From the NCBI RefSeq assembly GCF_007625155.1, contig NZ_VMNK01000002.1, positions 62,001 to 126,000 on the forward strand: a stretch of 64,000 bases of DNA, written 5' to 3'. The stretch is from Denitromonas halophila (lineage in GTDB: Bacteria; Pseudomonadota; Gammaproteobacteria; Burkholderiales; Rhodocyclaceae). The translations under genes and the position numbers were made by a program. A model generated the notes under the pieces. That model was given only the letters and a program-made list of their open reading frames with translations. It made no database searches and was not told the DNA's origin. Shown one piece after another: positions 27,486 through 38,944 of this stretch (the stretch's first letter is position 1; every line of letters starts with the position of its first letter).

Positions 27486-28939
27486 GCCGGCAAGTGCTGG
27501 GGCCCTTCAATCGGGTCGAGGGTGATCTGGAAGTCACGCTGGAACAGGCCGACGGCCGGGTCAGTGCGGCCTGGGTCAATTCGCCGATGTATCGCGGGTT
27601 TGAGCAAATCATGCAGGGCAAAGCGCCCATGGACGCGCTGACCCTGGTGCCGCGCATCTGCGGCATCTGCTCGGTGTCGCAGTCGGCCGCCTCGGCCGCG
27701 GCGCTGGCGGATCTGGCGGGCGTCACGCCGCCGCCCAATGGCGCGCGGGCCAACAATCTGATGCTGTCGGCCGAGAACATGGCGGATCACTTCACCCATT
27801 TTTACCTCTTTTTCATGCCCGACTTTGCGCGCGACGCCTATGCCGGTACGCCCGGTTTCGACGCCGTGTGTGCTCGCTTCAAGGCGGTCGAAGGCTCGGC
27901 GGCGGCCGAGGCGCTGCCGGCGCGCGCGCGTTTTCTGCAGTTGATGGGCACGCTGGCCGGCAAGTGGCCGCATACGCTGAGCCTGCAGCCGGGCGGTTCG
28001 GCGCGGGCGATTCTGCCGGCCGAGCGGGTGCGCCTGCTGAGCCTGCTGCGCGAGTTCCGCGGCTGGCTGGAGCGGCATCTGTTTGGCGATGCGCTGGAGG
28101 CGGTGTCGGCGCTCGATTCAGCAGATGCGCTGTGGGCATGGTTTGACGCCAAGGGGCCGGCGCGGGGTGATCTGGCGCGCTTTCTCGACCTGTCAAGAAC
28201 GCTGGGGCTGGATCGCCTCGGTCGCGCGCCGGAGCGCTATCTGAGTTATGGCAATTACTCCATCGATGGCGCCCGCCGCTTTGCGCCGGGCATCTGGGAC
28301 AGCACGGTGGGCGCCGTCCACCCGCTGGATACGCGCGATATCGTCGAAGATATCTCGCACGCCTGGCTGGCCGGTTCGGCCGACAAGCATCATCCGCTGG
28401 TGGGCGAGACCCATCCGGACGCCGACAAGACGGATGCCTACTCGTGGTGCAAGGCGCCGCGTTGGCGCGACAAGGTGGTGCAGTGCGGCGCGCTGGCACG
28501 GCAAGTGGTCGACGGCCATCCACTGGCGCGCAGTCTGGTCGCACAGGGCGGTGGCACGGTGATGAGCCGGGTGGTCGGGCGCATGCTTGAAATCGCGCGG
28601 GTGGTGCCGATGATGGAAGCCTGGGTACGCGAGCTGGTGCCGGGCGATCCGTTCTGTGTCGAACTCGAGCTGCCCGATCAGGGCGTCGGTGTCGGCCTGG
28701 TCGAGGCGGCCCGTGGCGCGCTCGGGCACTGGCTGGTGGTGCGCAATGGGCACATCCAGAACTATCAGATTATCGCGCCGACGACCTGGAATTTCTCCCC
28801 GCGTGACGCGGCCGGCACACCGGGCGCGCTGGAGCAGGCCCTGATCGGCACGCCAGTGGGCGATGGCGCCGGCATGCCGCTGGCGGTGCAGCATGTGGTG
28901 CGCTCTTTCGACCCGTGCATGGTGTGCACGGTGCATTGA
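27482..28939 (+). CDS. hoxC: Regulatory [NiFe]-hydrogenase large subunit HoxC/HupV
   Basis: This is the catalytic subunit of the H2 sensor. Nickel ligands are RICGIC (residues 58-63) and DPCMVCTVH (477-485). The protein ends exactly at the H of the second motif, with no C-terminal extension. Sensor hydrogenases therefore need no HupD-type cleavage, which is a defining feature. It is 485 aa long. It is followed after 16 bases by hoxJ, the kinase that reads its state. Confidence 0.96.
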   Translation: MSRQVLGPFNRVEGDLEVTLEQADGRVSAAWVNSPMYRGFEQIMQGKAPMDALTLVPRICGICSVSQSAASAAALADLAGVTPPPNGARANNLMLSAENMADHFTHFYLFFMPDFARDAYAGTPGFDAVCARFKAVEGSAAAEALPARARFLQLMGTLAGKWPHTLSLQPGGSARAILPAERVRLLSLLREFRGWLERHLFGDALEAVSALDSADALWAWFDAKGPARGDLARFLDLSRTLGLDRLGRAPERYLSYGNYSIDGARRFAPGIWDSTVGAVHPLDTRDIVEDISHAWLAGSADKHHPLVGETHPDADKTDAYSWCKAPRWRDKVVQCGALARQVVDGHPLARSLVAQGGGTVMSRVVGRMLEIARVVPMMEAWVRELVPGDPFCVELELPDQGVGVGLVEAARGALGHWLVVRNGHIQNYQIIAPTTWNFSPRDAAGTPGALEQALIGTPVGDGAGMPLAVQHVVRSFDPCMVCTVH

Positions 28940-28955
28940 CGCAGGGGATCAGCAC

Positions 28956-30326
28956 ATGGCAAAACCCGGCGACAAGGACCACGACGTTGGCCAGACCGGC
29001 CACCCCGGCGAACTGGTTGGCGTGGGCGAGGATGTGTGGATGGATGTCATCCACAAGATGGACGAGGTCTATTCCGACCTGCTGCAGTACGAGGTGGCGC
29101 TGGAGGAAAAAAACGCCAAGCTCGAGGAGTCGCAGCAGTTCATTCTATCGGTGCTCACCGCGATGTCGGACATCCTGGTGGTGTGCGGGCGTGATGGCGC
29201 TATCGAAGATGTGAATCCGGCGCTGGAGGTGATTACCGGCAAGAGCGCCGAATCCCTGCGCGGCAGCGCCATCTACGATTTGTTTGTCGGCGACGATGCC
29301 CGCGATCAGGCGCGCCAGTTGCTGACGGTGTTCGGTGAGCGTGAGGTGCACGACTGCGAACTGCAACTGCGGGCGCACGATGGCTCGGCCGTGCCGGTGT
29401 CCTTCAACTGCACGCCGCGTTTCAACGCTGTGGGCAAATCCATGGGCATGGTCGTTACCGGTCGCCCGGTGGGCGAGTTGCGCAAGGCGTATCAGGCGCT
29501 GCGTCAGGCGCATGACGACCTCAAACGCACACAGCAGCAATTGCTGCATTCCGAAAAAATGGCCTCGCTCGGTCGCCTGGTGGCGGGCGTGGCGCACGAG
29601 CTGAACAACCCGATCAGTTTCATTCTGGGCAACGTGCACGCGCTGCGTCGCTACGCCAATCGCCTGGAGACCTATCTGGGTGCCGTGCATGCCGGCCAGT
29701 CGCCCAAGCAGCTGGCCGAGCAGCGGGCGCGTTTGCGGATCGACCGCATTCTTGACGATCTCGATCCGCTGATCGAGGGCACCATCGAAGGCGCCGAGCG
29801 TACCCGGCAGATCGTGGATGGGCTCAAGCGCTTTTCCGCCATCGATCGGGACGAGCAGCAGCAGTTCGACCTGGCCGAGGTGGTCGAGCGCGCGGTGCGC
29901 TGGGTGAGCCAGGCAGCGCGCAAGGATTTCAAGGTGCGGCTGGACATCCCCGCACCGCTGATGATGATTGGCTCGGCCGGCCAGATGCAGCAGGTGATGA
30001 TGAATCTGGTGCAGAACGCCTGGGATGCGACCAGTACGCTCGGCCAGCCGACCTTGCAGATTTCGGCAGAAGTGGACGTCGCTTCAGCCCAGGTGTGCCT
30101 GCGTTTTGAGGACAATGGGCCGGGTATTGACCCGGGCAACCTGGCACATGTGTTCGACCCGTTCTTTACCACCAAGCCGGTGGGGCAGGGCACGGGCCTG
30201 GGGCTGGCGATCAGCTACGGCATCATCGAGCGTCACGGCGGGCGTTTGTCGGCCGCCAACGCGAGCGCTGGCGGGGCGGTGTTTACCGCTTGCCTGCCGC
30301 TGGCACCGCTTACTCCAGCGTGCTGA
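28956..30326 (+). CDS. hoxJ: H2-responsive sensor histidine kinase HoxJ/HupT
   Basis: A soluble kinase of 456 aa. The N-terminus has a coiled segment (EVALEEKNAKLEESQQF) and a PAS domain (about 65-180), the known contact for the HoxBC sensor. The phosphoacceptor region is SLGRLVAGVAHELNNPISF. ATP-binding boxes are NLVQNAWDA, FEDNGPGID and GQGTGLGLAISYGII. In the known cascade it phosphorylates and thereby inactivates HoxA when H2 is absent. The 3' end overlaps the convergent cytochrome gene by 17 bases. Confidence 0.95.
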   Translation: MAKPGDKDHDVGQTGHPGELVGVGEDVWMDVIHKMDEVYSDLLQYEVALEEKNAKLEESQQFILSVLTAMSDILVVCGRDGAIEDVNPALEVITGKSAESLRGSAIYDLFVGDDARDQARQLLTVFGEREVHDCELQLRAHDGSAVPVSFNCTPRFNAVGKSMGMVVTGRPVGELRKAYQALRQAHDDLKRTQQQLLHSEKMASLGRLVAGVAHELNNPISFILGNVHALRRYANRLETYLGAVHAGQSPKQLAEQRARLRIDRILDDLDPLIEGTIEGAERTRQIVDGLKRFSAIDRDEQQQFDLAEVVERAVRWVSQAARKDFKVRLDIPAPLMMIGSAGQMQQVMMNLVQNAWDATSTLGQPTLQISAEVDVASAQVCLRFEDNGPGIDPGNLAHVFDPFFTTKPVGQGTGLGLAISYGIIERHGGRLSAANASAGGAVFTACLPLAPLTPAC

Positions 30327-30927
30327 TATAGACCGACACCGCCTTGGTTTCGAGTTCGGTGAGCTTGGAGGCAATGGTGTGCATGATCGCGTTGTCGTTG
30401 GTCCGCGCGCGGCTGTTGAAGGACTCCAGCTGCGTCTCCAGATAGCGCGCGTTCTGCCCGGCCAGGCGCGGCAACTTGTCGGTGCCATAGCCTTTGTCGC
30501 CGTGGCAGGACGAACAGGCCGCGACGCCGGAGTATTCATTGCCGCGATCAAAAATGAATTTGCCCACGGCGCTCAGCCCTTCGTCAAGCGCGCGTCGTGA
30601 GCGGGCGGGCTTCTTCTCGAAATACACGCCAAGGGCGAGCATGTCGTCGGCGGTGAGGCCGGCCACCATGCTGCCCATGGTGTCGCTGGCGCGTTTGCCG
30701 CTCTGGAAGTCGGCCAACTGCTTGGCGATGTACTGGTAGTGCTGGCCTGCCAGCTTGGGGTGATTGACGGTCGAGCTCTCGCCATCCATGCCGTGACAGA
30801 GCGAGCAACGCTCGGCCACAATCTGAGTGGCGCGGGTCAGGTCGACGTCTGGCAGATCGGCGGCCTGGACGAAGGCGGCCGGGGCGAACAGTCCGGCCAG
30901 AATGAGCGCATGGTGAAGCGTCGGCAT
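30310..30927 (-). CDS. Diheme cytochrome c4-type protein
   Basis: A 205-aa periplasmic protein with a signal peptide (HHALILAGLFAPAAFVQA) and two heme-binding motifs, CSLCH in the first half and CSSCH in the second. This is the duplicated c4 layout, with GQHYQYIAKQLADF and GQNARYLETQLESF in matching positions. AGGAGA precedes the ATG at 30927. It lies between hoxJ and hupE on the opposite strand. It could carry electrons to a terminal oxidase; a direct link to hydrogenase is inference from position only. Confidence 0.92.
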   Translation of the reverse strand: MPTLHHALILAGLFAPAAFVQAADLPDVDLTRATQIVAERCSLCHGMDGESSTVNHPKLAGQHYQYIAKQLADFQSGKRASDTMGSMVAGLTADDMLALGVYFEKKPARSRRALDEGLSAVGKFIFDRGNEYSGVAACSSCHGDKGYGTDKLPRLAGQNARYLETQLESFNSRARTNDNAIMHTIASKLTELETKAVSVYISTLE

Positions 30928-31158
30928 ATCAGGTCTCCTGACGACAGTTGGGTTTCGCCGGTTGCGCGCGGTAAGCATCCGCTGTGGTGGCGTCAATTGG
31001 GAGCGTATCAGAGTCGTCGCGATGCTTGCAGCCGGTGCGTTTGACGTGGACGCGGGTGGTTACGCAGTATTCGGCATCCTGCCAATGCCGGGAGCGCGCT
31101 TGCCGCATGCGGGGGGCAATATTGACGCAAGCACTTGATTTTGCGCCGCGCGGGTGTC

Positions 31159-31173
31159 TGGCACGTATCTTGA
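31159..31173 (+). promoter_or_regulatory. Sigma-54 (-24/-12) type promoter of hupE
   Basis: TGGCACGTATCTTGA has a perfect -24 block and TTGA in place of TTGC at -12, with correct spacing. The expected start is near 31185, 39 bases before hupE. With the sites before hupS and hupD it makes a set of three in the island. Confidence 0.6.
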
Positions 31174-31223
31174 TTCGGTATCACGACGTTTTTTGTTTAT
31201 TGCTTGCTCTCTGGAGGTGTGTC

Positions 31224-31799
31224 ATGGCGACATCGCGTGTTCTTCTCGCTCTCGTGCTGGCCGGTGGTGCCGGGTCGGCCATGGCACATGGCGGGCATGC
31301 CGGCGGTCACTTCGCGGCGGGCCTGGCGCACCCCTTTGGCGGTGTGGATCACCTGTTGGCGATGCTGGCGGTGGGCGTCTATGCCACCCGGCAGTCCGGC
31401 CGCGCGCGCTGGGGGCTGCCCTTGGGATTTCTCGTGGCGATGCTGTGCGGCGCGGGGCTTGCCGCGCTGGGCGTGGCGCTGCCGGCGGTTGAAGGCGGAA
31501 TCGGTGTCTCGGTGCTGGTGATGGGCCTGCTGATCGCGCTGGCCGTCAAATTACCGGCGTCGGTGGCGCTGCCCCTGGTGGGGGTGTTCGCGTTGTTCCA
31601 TGGCTACGCACACGTGGCCGAGATGGGCGGCGCGAGTTTGCTGAGCTATGTCGTCGGATTCGTCGTGGCCACGGCCGTGTTGCACGGCGCGGGCTATGCG
31701 CTCGGTGGCTGGATGCCGGCGTCGCGTGTCGCGATGGCCGTCAAGCGCGTGCTGGGCGGAGTGATGGCGGGGGTTGGGCTGGTCTTGCTTGGCACCTGA
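31224..31799 (+). CDS. hupE: HupE/UreJ-family nickel uptake protein
   Basis: A 191-aa membrane protein with a cleavable signal (ending SAMA) followed by the family motif HPFGGVDHLLAMLAVG, whose histidine and aspartate are needed for nickel transport. There are about six helices and a second histidine cluster (FHGYAHVAE). It would bring in nickel for the three hydrogenase-linked enzymes made here. GGAGGTG precedes the ATG. It closes the island, with a terminator just after it. Confidence 0.94.
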   Translation: MATSRVLLALVLAGGAGSAMAHGGHAGGHFAAGLAHPFGGVDHLLAMLAVGVYATRQSGRARWGLPLGFLVAMLCGAGLAALGVALPAVEGGIGVSVLVMGLLIALAVKLPASVALPLVGVFALFHGYAHVAEMGGASLLSYVVGFVVATAVLHGAGYALGGWMPASRVAMAVKRVLGGVMAGVGLVLLGT

Positions 31800-31821
31800 G
31801 CCCTTGGGGGGTACATAAATG

Positions 31822-31846
31822 AAGGGGGCGCTGGACGCCCCTTTTT
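31822..31846 (+). terminator. Rho-independent terminator of hupE
   Basis: The stem GGGGCG (31825-31830) with CGCCCC (31836-31841), extended by AA/TT and a G-T pair, is followed by TTTTT. It is 25 bases after the hupE stop and marks the end of the hydrogenase island. Confidence 0.85.
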
Positions 31847-31875
31847 AGTGACACACCCCTTCACCGCGAAGGGGT

Positions 31876-31918
31876 ATTCCCGACAAAATTTGTCGGGAAT
31901 GTGCGCGCTTGGTAAACT
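31876..31918 (+). promoter_or_regulatory. Sigma-70 promoter overlapped by a 25-bp palindromic operator
   Basis: The palindrome at 31876-31900 has perfect 12-base arms, ATTCCCGACAAA and TTTGTCGGGAAT, around one central A. Its right arm contains a -35 (TTGTCG, 31890-31895), followed after exactly 17 bases by a -10 (TAAACT, 31913-31918). A protein bound there would block the promoter of the gene at 31949. The GAC-N7-GTC core with flanking CCC/GGG is like type-1 IscR (Rrf2-family) sites; that likeness is suggestive only. Confidence 0.65.
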
Positions 31919-31948
31919 GGCGCACATTGTCTTATTGCCGAGATCGCG

Positions 31949-33982
<2,034 letters not shown>

Positions 33983-34047
33983 GCAAAGCCAGATTCATGG
34001 TTTAGTATCCGCCGGTGTTGGTTCCACTTAACGATAAGGAAATTCCG

Positions 34048-34356
34048 ATGAAAGCACTCGTTGCTGCTACCGTCGCCCTGGGTCTGCTGAGCGCAGCTCC
34101 GGCCTTTGCTTCCGCTGAACTGGCCAAGGCTAAGAACTGCCTGGCCTGTCACACGGTCGACAAGAAGCTGGTTGGCCCGGCTTACAAGGATGTGGCCGCC
34201 AAGTACGCAGGTCAGGCAGACGCCTCGGCCATGCTGGCAGAGAAAATCATGAAGGGTGGCAAGGGCGCCTGGGGCCCGGTCCCGATGCCGCCTAACCCCC
34301 AAGTGAAGCCCGAGGAAGCCAAGGCATTGGCTGACTGGGTACTGAGCCTGAAGTAA
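34048..34356 (+). CDS. Small c-type cytochrome (c551/c8 type)
   Basis: A 102-aa periplasmic monoheme cytochrome. It has a signal peptide ending AFA-SAE, heme motif CLACH, a short helix [13 protein letters not shown], the methionine-ligand region VPMPPNP, and a final helix [10 protein letters not shown]. This is the class I c551 layout used as a soluble electron carrier to oxidases or denitrification enzymes. AAGGAAATT precedes the ATG. It ends at a strong terminator. Confidence 0.95.
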   Translation: MKALVAATVALGLLSAAPAFASAELAKAKNCLACHTVDKKLVGPAYKDVAAKYAGQADASAMLAEKIMKGGKGAWGPVPMPPNPQVKPEEAKALADWVLSLK

Positions 34357-34366
34357 TTCGGCGCTC

Positions 34367-34402
34367 CAACAAAAAACCAGCCTTCGGGCTGGTTTTTTGT
34401 TG
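34367..34402. terminator. Strong bidirectional rho-independent terminator
   Basis: A 12-bp perfect stem, AAAAAACCAGCC (34371-34382) with GGCTGGTTTTTT (34387-34398), has a TTCG loop and an outer CAAC/GTTG extension. It serves both the cytochrome gene and the convergent GGDEF-EAL gene. Confidence 0.95.
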
Positions 34403-34420
34403 TCTGGTGTCGGGGTCGGC

Positions 34421-36631
34421 TTATTGTGGTCGTGGCGCCCGTTCGGCCTCGATGTGCTGGGGGGGCGCTTCGAGCCAGCGGTCAAGCTCACCCGCGGTGA
34501 CGGCTTTGGAAAACAGGTAGCCCTGCATGATGTCGCAGCCCATGTCTTGCAGCCGCTGGGCCTGCTCTTGGCGTTCTACGCCTTCGGCGACCAGGTGCAG
34601 ACCAAAGCCTCGTGCGATGCCGGTAATCGCCGAGATGATCGGCTGGGTGCCTTCGCCGTTGAGATTGTCGACGAAGCTGCGGTCGATCTTGAGGCTGCTG
34701 ACCGGGAATTTCTGCAAGTAGGCGAGCGCGGAGTAGCCGGTGCCGAAGTCGTCAATCGAAATGCCGACCCCGCAATCGCGCAAGCGGCGAATCCGGGCGA
34801 TGACCTCGTCGGTGTCGCGCATCATGACCCGCTCGGTGATCTCCACCTCGAAGCGATCATGTGCGAGGCCGCAGCGCAAGACGCAGTCGGCGACTTGGTC
34901 GATGGTGTCGTCGCGGTCGAAATCGTGGGAGGACAGATTGATTGACATGCGCAGGGCCTGATGCCCGCGGGCGTGCCATCGTGCGAGTTGTCGCGTGGCG
35001 GTATCGACGACCCAGTGGCTGATGTCGCGGATCAGACCGACCTCTTCGGCCACCTGAATGAAGGCGGCGGGGCCGACCAGCCCGTGGGTGGGGTGTTGCC
35101 AGCGCAGCAGGGCTTCGACGCCCACCAGTTTGCCGGAGTCCATGCTGATCTGTGGCTGGTAGTGCAGCGAAAACTCGTTTCTGGCCAAGGCGCCGCGCAG
35201 GTCGTCTTCGAGCGCGATACGTTCGCGGTAGTGCGCGTTGAGGTCCGGGTCGTAGAAGCGGAAGCCGTTCTTGCCTTCGCGCTTGATCTGGTACATCGCG
35301 ATGTCGGCATGTTGGGTGAGTTGCTCTGCCACGTCGCCATCGCGCGGGAAGACCGAGATGCCAATGCTGACGGTGGCGTGAAAGCTGCCGTGTTCGAGCT
35401 GGAACGGAGTTTTCAGCGCGGTGTGGATTTTCTGCGCGATGGTTTCGGCGTCTTCGGCGTGGGCGATGTCGGGCAGCAGAATGATGAACTCGTCACCGCC
35501 CAGGCGGGCGAGCGTGTCACCTTTGCGCAGGGTCTCTTTCAGCCGGGCGGCGAGACCGCGCAGCAGGCGGTCGCCTTCGCTGTGTCCGTAGGTATCGTTG
35601 ACCCGTTTGAAACGGTCGACATCGATGAACATGACCGCCAGCAGTCCGCCGCGGCGCTGCGCCTGGGCGATCGCCAGTTCGAGGCGGTCCTTGAACAGAA
35701 TCCGGTTGGGCAGGTGGGTGAGCTGGTCGTGGTAGGCCTGAAAGGTGATGATTTCTTCGGCCCGCTTGCGCTCCGAAATATCGCGGGCCACCCCGTAAAT
35801 GCCGACCGGGGCCTGGCTGGCGTCCTCGCCGCTACGATTCGAAATCGGGACTGCATTGAGTGTGACCGTGACGGTTCTGGTGCCGGGTTGGCCCGATTGT
35901 GCATCCAACCGTCGCAGGCGCAGCTCCAGCACCGGGTGCATCCGTTTTCCGCGGGCTGCGTCGCGCAGCAAGGCCTCGACGCGAATGGCGTCATCGTCGA
36001 GCAATAGTGTGCTGAAGGCTTTGCCGAGCAACTGCTCGCGGGTGTAGCCCAGCATGGTCTGAACGCGCGGGTTCACATAGTTGAACGCGCCGCTGGGGTT
36101 GAGGGTGAAGATGAAATCGGGTGAGCTTTCGACCAGATAGCGATGCAGGCGCTCGGAGCTTTTCAGGCGCTGGCTCATGACGCCGTTGGCTTGCTCCAGC
36201 AGGGCTTTGTGCAAGACGTTTTGCACTGCGCGTTGCAGCTGGGCCACATGGTAGGGCTTGCGCACATAGTCGTCGGCGCCGCGGCGCAGGGCACCAATGG
36301 CGGCGTCGATGGCGTCTTCGCCGCTGATCATCACCACCGATTCCGTGCGGCCCGCGTTGGCAAGCCAGTCGAGCACGTCGAGGCCGGAACCGTCGGGCAG
36401 CCGGTAGTCGAGCAGAATCAGGTCGTAGCGATTGTTTTCAAGGCGGCGGATGGCGTCGGACACCGTGCCGCACTCTTCAAAGTGGCGGCCGGCATGGGCG
36501 AGGACATGTGGCAGGGTGCGACGCAAGGGGGCGTCATCGTCGACCAGCAGAATACGGCTGGGACGCTCGTGCGTCGCCGTACGATCGGACAGGGTATGAC
36601 TAAAGAAAGGGGCCTCACCGGGTATGACCAT
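34421..36631 (-). CDS. Response regulator with PAS, GGDEF and EAL domains
   Basis: A 736-aa cyclic-di-GMP signalling protein. Domains in order: receiver (about 25-140, RILLVDDDAP and acceptor LLDYRLPDGSG), PAS (about 160-290, with its PAC), GGDEF (about 300-460, intact RLGGDEFIILL), EAL (about 475-725, intact VEALLRWQHP, plus DDFGTGYSALAYL and EGVERQ). Both catalytic motifs look active, so it may make or break c-di-GMP depending on its signal. GGAGATC precedes the ATG. It lies 52 bases downstream of the HDOD-kinase gene, its likely partner. Confidence 0.93.
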   Translation of the reverse strand: MVIPGEAPFFSHTLSDRTATHERPSRILLVDDDAPLRRTLPHVLAHAGRHFEECGTVSDAIRRLENNRYDLILLDYRLPDGSGLDVLDWLANAGRTESVVMISGEDAIDAAIGALRRGADDYVRKPYHVAQLQRAVQNVLHKALLEQANGVMSQRLKSSERLHRYLVESSPDFIFTLNPSGAFNYVNPRVQTMLGYTREQLLGKAFSTLLLDDDAIRVEALLRDAARGKRMHPVLELRLRRLDAQSGQPGTRTVTVTLNAVPISNRSGEDASQAPVGIYGVARDISERKRAEEIITFQAYHDQLTHLPNRILFKDRLELAIAQAQRRGGLLAVMFIDVDRFKRVNDTYGHSEGDRLLRGLAARLKETLRKGDTLARLGGDEFIILLPDIAHAEDAETIAQKIHTALKTPFQLEHGSFHATVSIGISVFPRDGDVAEQLTQHADIAMYQIKREGKNGFRFYDPDLNAHYRERIALEDDLRGALARNEFSLHYQPQISMDSGKLVGVEALLRWQHPTHGLVGPAAFIQVAEEVGLIRDISHWVVDTATRQLARWHARGHQALRMSINLSSHDFDRDDTIDQVADCVLRCGLAHDRFEVEITERVMMRDTDEVIARIRRLRDCGVGISIDDFGTGYSALAYLQKFPVSSLKIDRSFVDNLNGEGTQPIISAITGIARGFGLHLVAEGVERQEQAQRLQDMGCDIMQGYLFSKAVTAGELDRWLEAPPQHIEAERAPRPQ

Positions 36632-36683
36632 GATCTCCCCGTCGTCGCCAGGCGACAGCGTAACCCGTCGGATGATGCCCGAT

Positions 36684-38744
36684 TCAGACGTTGCGGGCTA
36701 GTGGAATGAAAATCTGGAAGCTCGTGCCAGTGCTTTTTTGACTACGACAGAGGGTATAGGCACCAGATTGCCGGAGTAAGTCATTGACGATCGACAGCCC
36801 AATGCCTTGGTGGTCCTCGCCTTTTTGGCTCGGCTGCGGCGAAAACAGTCGGCCGAGGCGAACGTCGGGTAGTCCGGGGCCGTTGTCGACGAGTCGCAGT
36901 TCGAGGCTAGGGACGCCATCGGCCATCAGCACACCGGGCGAAGAGATGCTCAGGCGGCCGCCCTCGGGCAAGGCCTCGGCGGCATTGCGCATCAGGTTGA
37001 GGATGACTTGCTTGAGTGCGCTGGCCGGCATCGCCACGGTGGGCAGACCGCGGGGGATTCGCACGTCGAGTTCGCGCTTGCGGCTGCTGAACAAGGTATC
37101 TGCATAGACTTGCTGGAGCTGGCGTACGACGTCGCCGAGGTCGGCGGTGGTGGTGACTGGCTCGGCCGTGTCGGGATCACTCATGCGTCGCAGCAGCGCG
37201 CCAATGCGGTCGATTTCCTTGCTGACCTGGGCGAGTTCGCCGGTCAGCGCGGTGTCAGCGGTGTCGCGCTGGCTGATGATGCCCAGATAGCTCTTGATGA
37301 CGGTGAGCGGACTATTGACCTCGTGCGTGATGCGGCGGGCTTTGGCCAGGTGTTCGGCGCGCGCGGTCGCCAGAAGCTGCGCCTCTGCTGCCTGGCGCTG
37401 CGCATGGCGCACCTGGCTGGCCGCCGCGTGCGCGACCAGCGACAGCATCAGGCTTTGTTCGTCTGGCGCGATGTCGAGACTCTCATCGATACCCAGCACG
37501 CCCACGCCGCGTTCGCCGCCGGCGTGCCACGGCAGACACAGAATGCCCGCGCTATCGAGCCAGCGGGCGATATGCCAGTCGCGGGTGCTTCTGCCGGGTG
37601 CGTCTCGGCCAGGGAAGTGACTGGTGCTGGTCTGGGTGCGCATGGCCAGGGCAATCACGCTGGTTTCATCTGACAGGCGCAAGTCGAGCTCGGCGACTGC
37701 GCTCGCACGCGCGGCCTCATGGGTGGCGTCGAGTGCGAGCAGCACTTCGCTGTTGGCGCGCAACAACATCGGCGGGCGTTTGCCGAACAGCAGTCGAAAT
37801 GCGTCCTGCAGTTGGCGCACGGCGGTCTCGGCAGAGGCGGCGTTGAATGCGGCCTGGATCAGTCCGTCGATGGTAACCCGTCGCCAGTGGGCCGGCAGGC
37901 GGGGGGTGTCGGGCGAGGCGCTGGTCGGCGCCACAGCGTTGCTGCCTGCCGGTTGCCCGATGCCGAGCGATTGCAGTCCCTGGCTGGACAGGTAGTCCAC
38001 GTCGGTTTGCAGGCTGAGCAGGGCCTCTTTGGAAAGGCCACTGAGGCGCTGCGCTTCGTCGATCCGCTGTGAGTCATCGCTCAGGCACTGCGCCGCACGA
38101 AGAATGGCGGCCAGCGGATGTGCGCTTTGCAGCTGCTCTTCGGTGGCGCCGACCAAGGCCAGCGCGTCGACGATGGGGCGCGGCAGCTGGCAGTGATGGG
38201 CCAGATTGGCGCTCAGTGCGATGTGGTCGGTGTCGAAGCGTTGGCGCTCACGGGCGCGGAGGGCTTCGGGTGTGGCGCATTGCGCACATAATTGCGCGTA
38301 GTCGGGCGAGGAGGCATGCAGGCTCATCTGCCCCAAGTGTGACCACAGACCGGCTAGAAAGGCCTCTTCAGGGCGTGGGTAGCGTTTCTCGATGGCCAGG
38401 TGCAAGGCACTTTCGGCGGTGAGCAAGGCCTGCTGGTGCAGCCCTTTCATGACCGCAATGTCGCCTGGGTGGGCGCTCGCATGCAGCAGCCAGGCGCGCA
38501 GCAGGGGGGCGCCAACGCGACGCAGGCGATCGGCAAGCAGGGCTTGCAGCGGTCGGGTGTCGGCGCTGTCGAGCGGTTGCAGCCAGAGCAGGGCGAAGCA
38601 CAGGGCGGCGTCGCGGCTGGCATGCTCGGCCACCGTGTCCCACGGGATGTCCGCCGCTTCCATCAGGCGCAACAAGGCTTCGGCCGCGTTTGGGTGCGGG
38701 CTCGGGCGATGCATGCGGAAGGGCAGGACGGGCGGTGACATCAA
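36684..38744 (-). CDS. HDOD-GAF sensor histidine kinase
   Basis: A 686-aa protein. The N-terminal 250 residues resemble an HDOD domain (LLHASAHPGDIAVMKGLHQ, FLAGLWSHLGQMSL). A GAF-like segment follows (about 290-450, WHIARWLDSAGILCLPWH). The histidine kinase core has KARRITHEVNSPLTVIKSYL with the acceptor histidine, NLMRNAAEALPEGG, VDNGPGLPD and a GIGLSIVNDLL box. No membrane segment is seen. HDOD kinases of this sort are common in denitrifying betaproteobacteria. It is upstream of the receiver-GGDEF-EAL gene on the same strand, so the two probably form a two-component pair. Confidence 0.88.
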   Translation of the reverse strand: MMSPPVLPFRMHRPSPHPNAAEALLRLMEAADIPWDTVAEHASRDAALCFALLWLQPLDSADTRPLQALLADRLRRVGAPLLRAWLLHASAHPGDIAVMKGLHQQALLTAESALHLAIEKRYPRPEEAFLAGLWSHLGQMSLHASSPDYAQLCAQCATPEALRARERQRFDTDHIALSANLAHHCQLPRPIVDALALVGATEEQLQSAHPLAAILRAAQCLSDDSQRIDEAQRLSGLSKEALLSLQTDVDYLSSQGLQSLGIGQPAGSNAVAPTSASPDTPRLPAHWRRVTIDGLIQAAFNAASAETAVRQLQDAFRLLFGKRPPMLLRANSEVLLALDATHEAARASAVAELDLRLSDETSVIALAMRTQTSTSHFPGRDAPGRSTRDWHIARWLDSAGILCLPWHAGGERGVGVLGIDESLDIAPDEQSLMLSLVAHAAASQVRHAQRQAAEAQLLATARAEHLAKARRITHEVNSPLTVIKSYLGIISQRDTADTALTGELAQVSKEIDRIGALLRRMSDPDTAEPVTTTADLGDVVRQLQQVYADTLFSSRKRELDVRIPRGLPTVAMPASALKQVILNLMRNAAEALPEGGRLSISSPGVLMADGVPSLELRLVDNGPGLPDVRLGRLFSPQPSQKGEDHQGIGLSIVNDLLRQSGAYTLCRSQKSTGTSFQIFIPLARNV

Positions 38745-38944
38745 GAAGCGAAAACCGTGAAAGATAGAGCAGACCGAATTCTAACGGCGGAACGCTCATC
38801 CGGACGTGATAGGTGTCGCAGGGGACGATGGGATATGCGGCGGCGTCCAGAGGCGGTCTCGGGGCGTTGCTGTGCCCACCGGGCGCGCACGGGCCCGTCT
38901 TTCGCCATAAGGAGGGGGCGGCCTGGCGAGTGGTCGGGCTGTGG

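Noticed and set aside
31876-31900. Palindrome considered as a terminator after hupE
   Set aside because: A proper terminator with a U-tract lies at 31822-31846, and the palindrome overlaps a -35 box.
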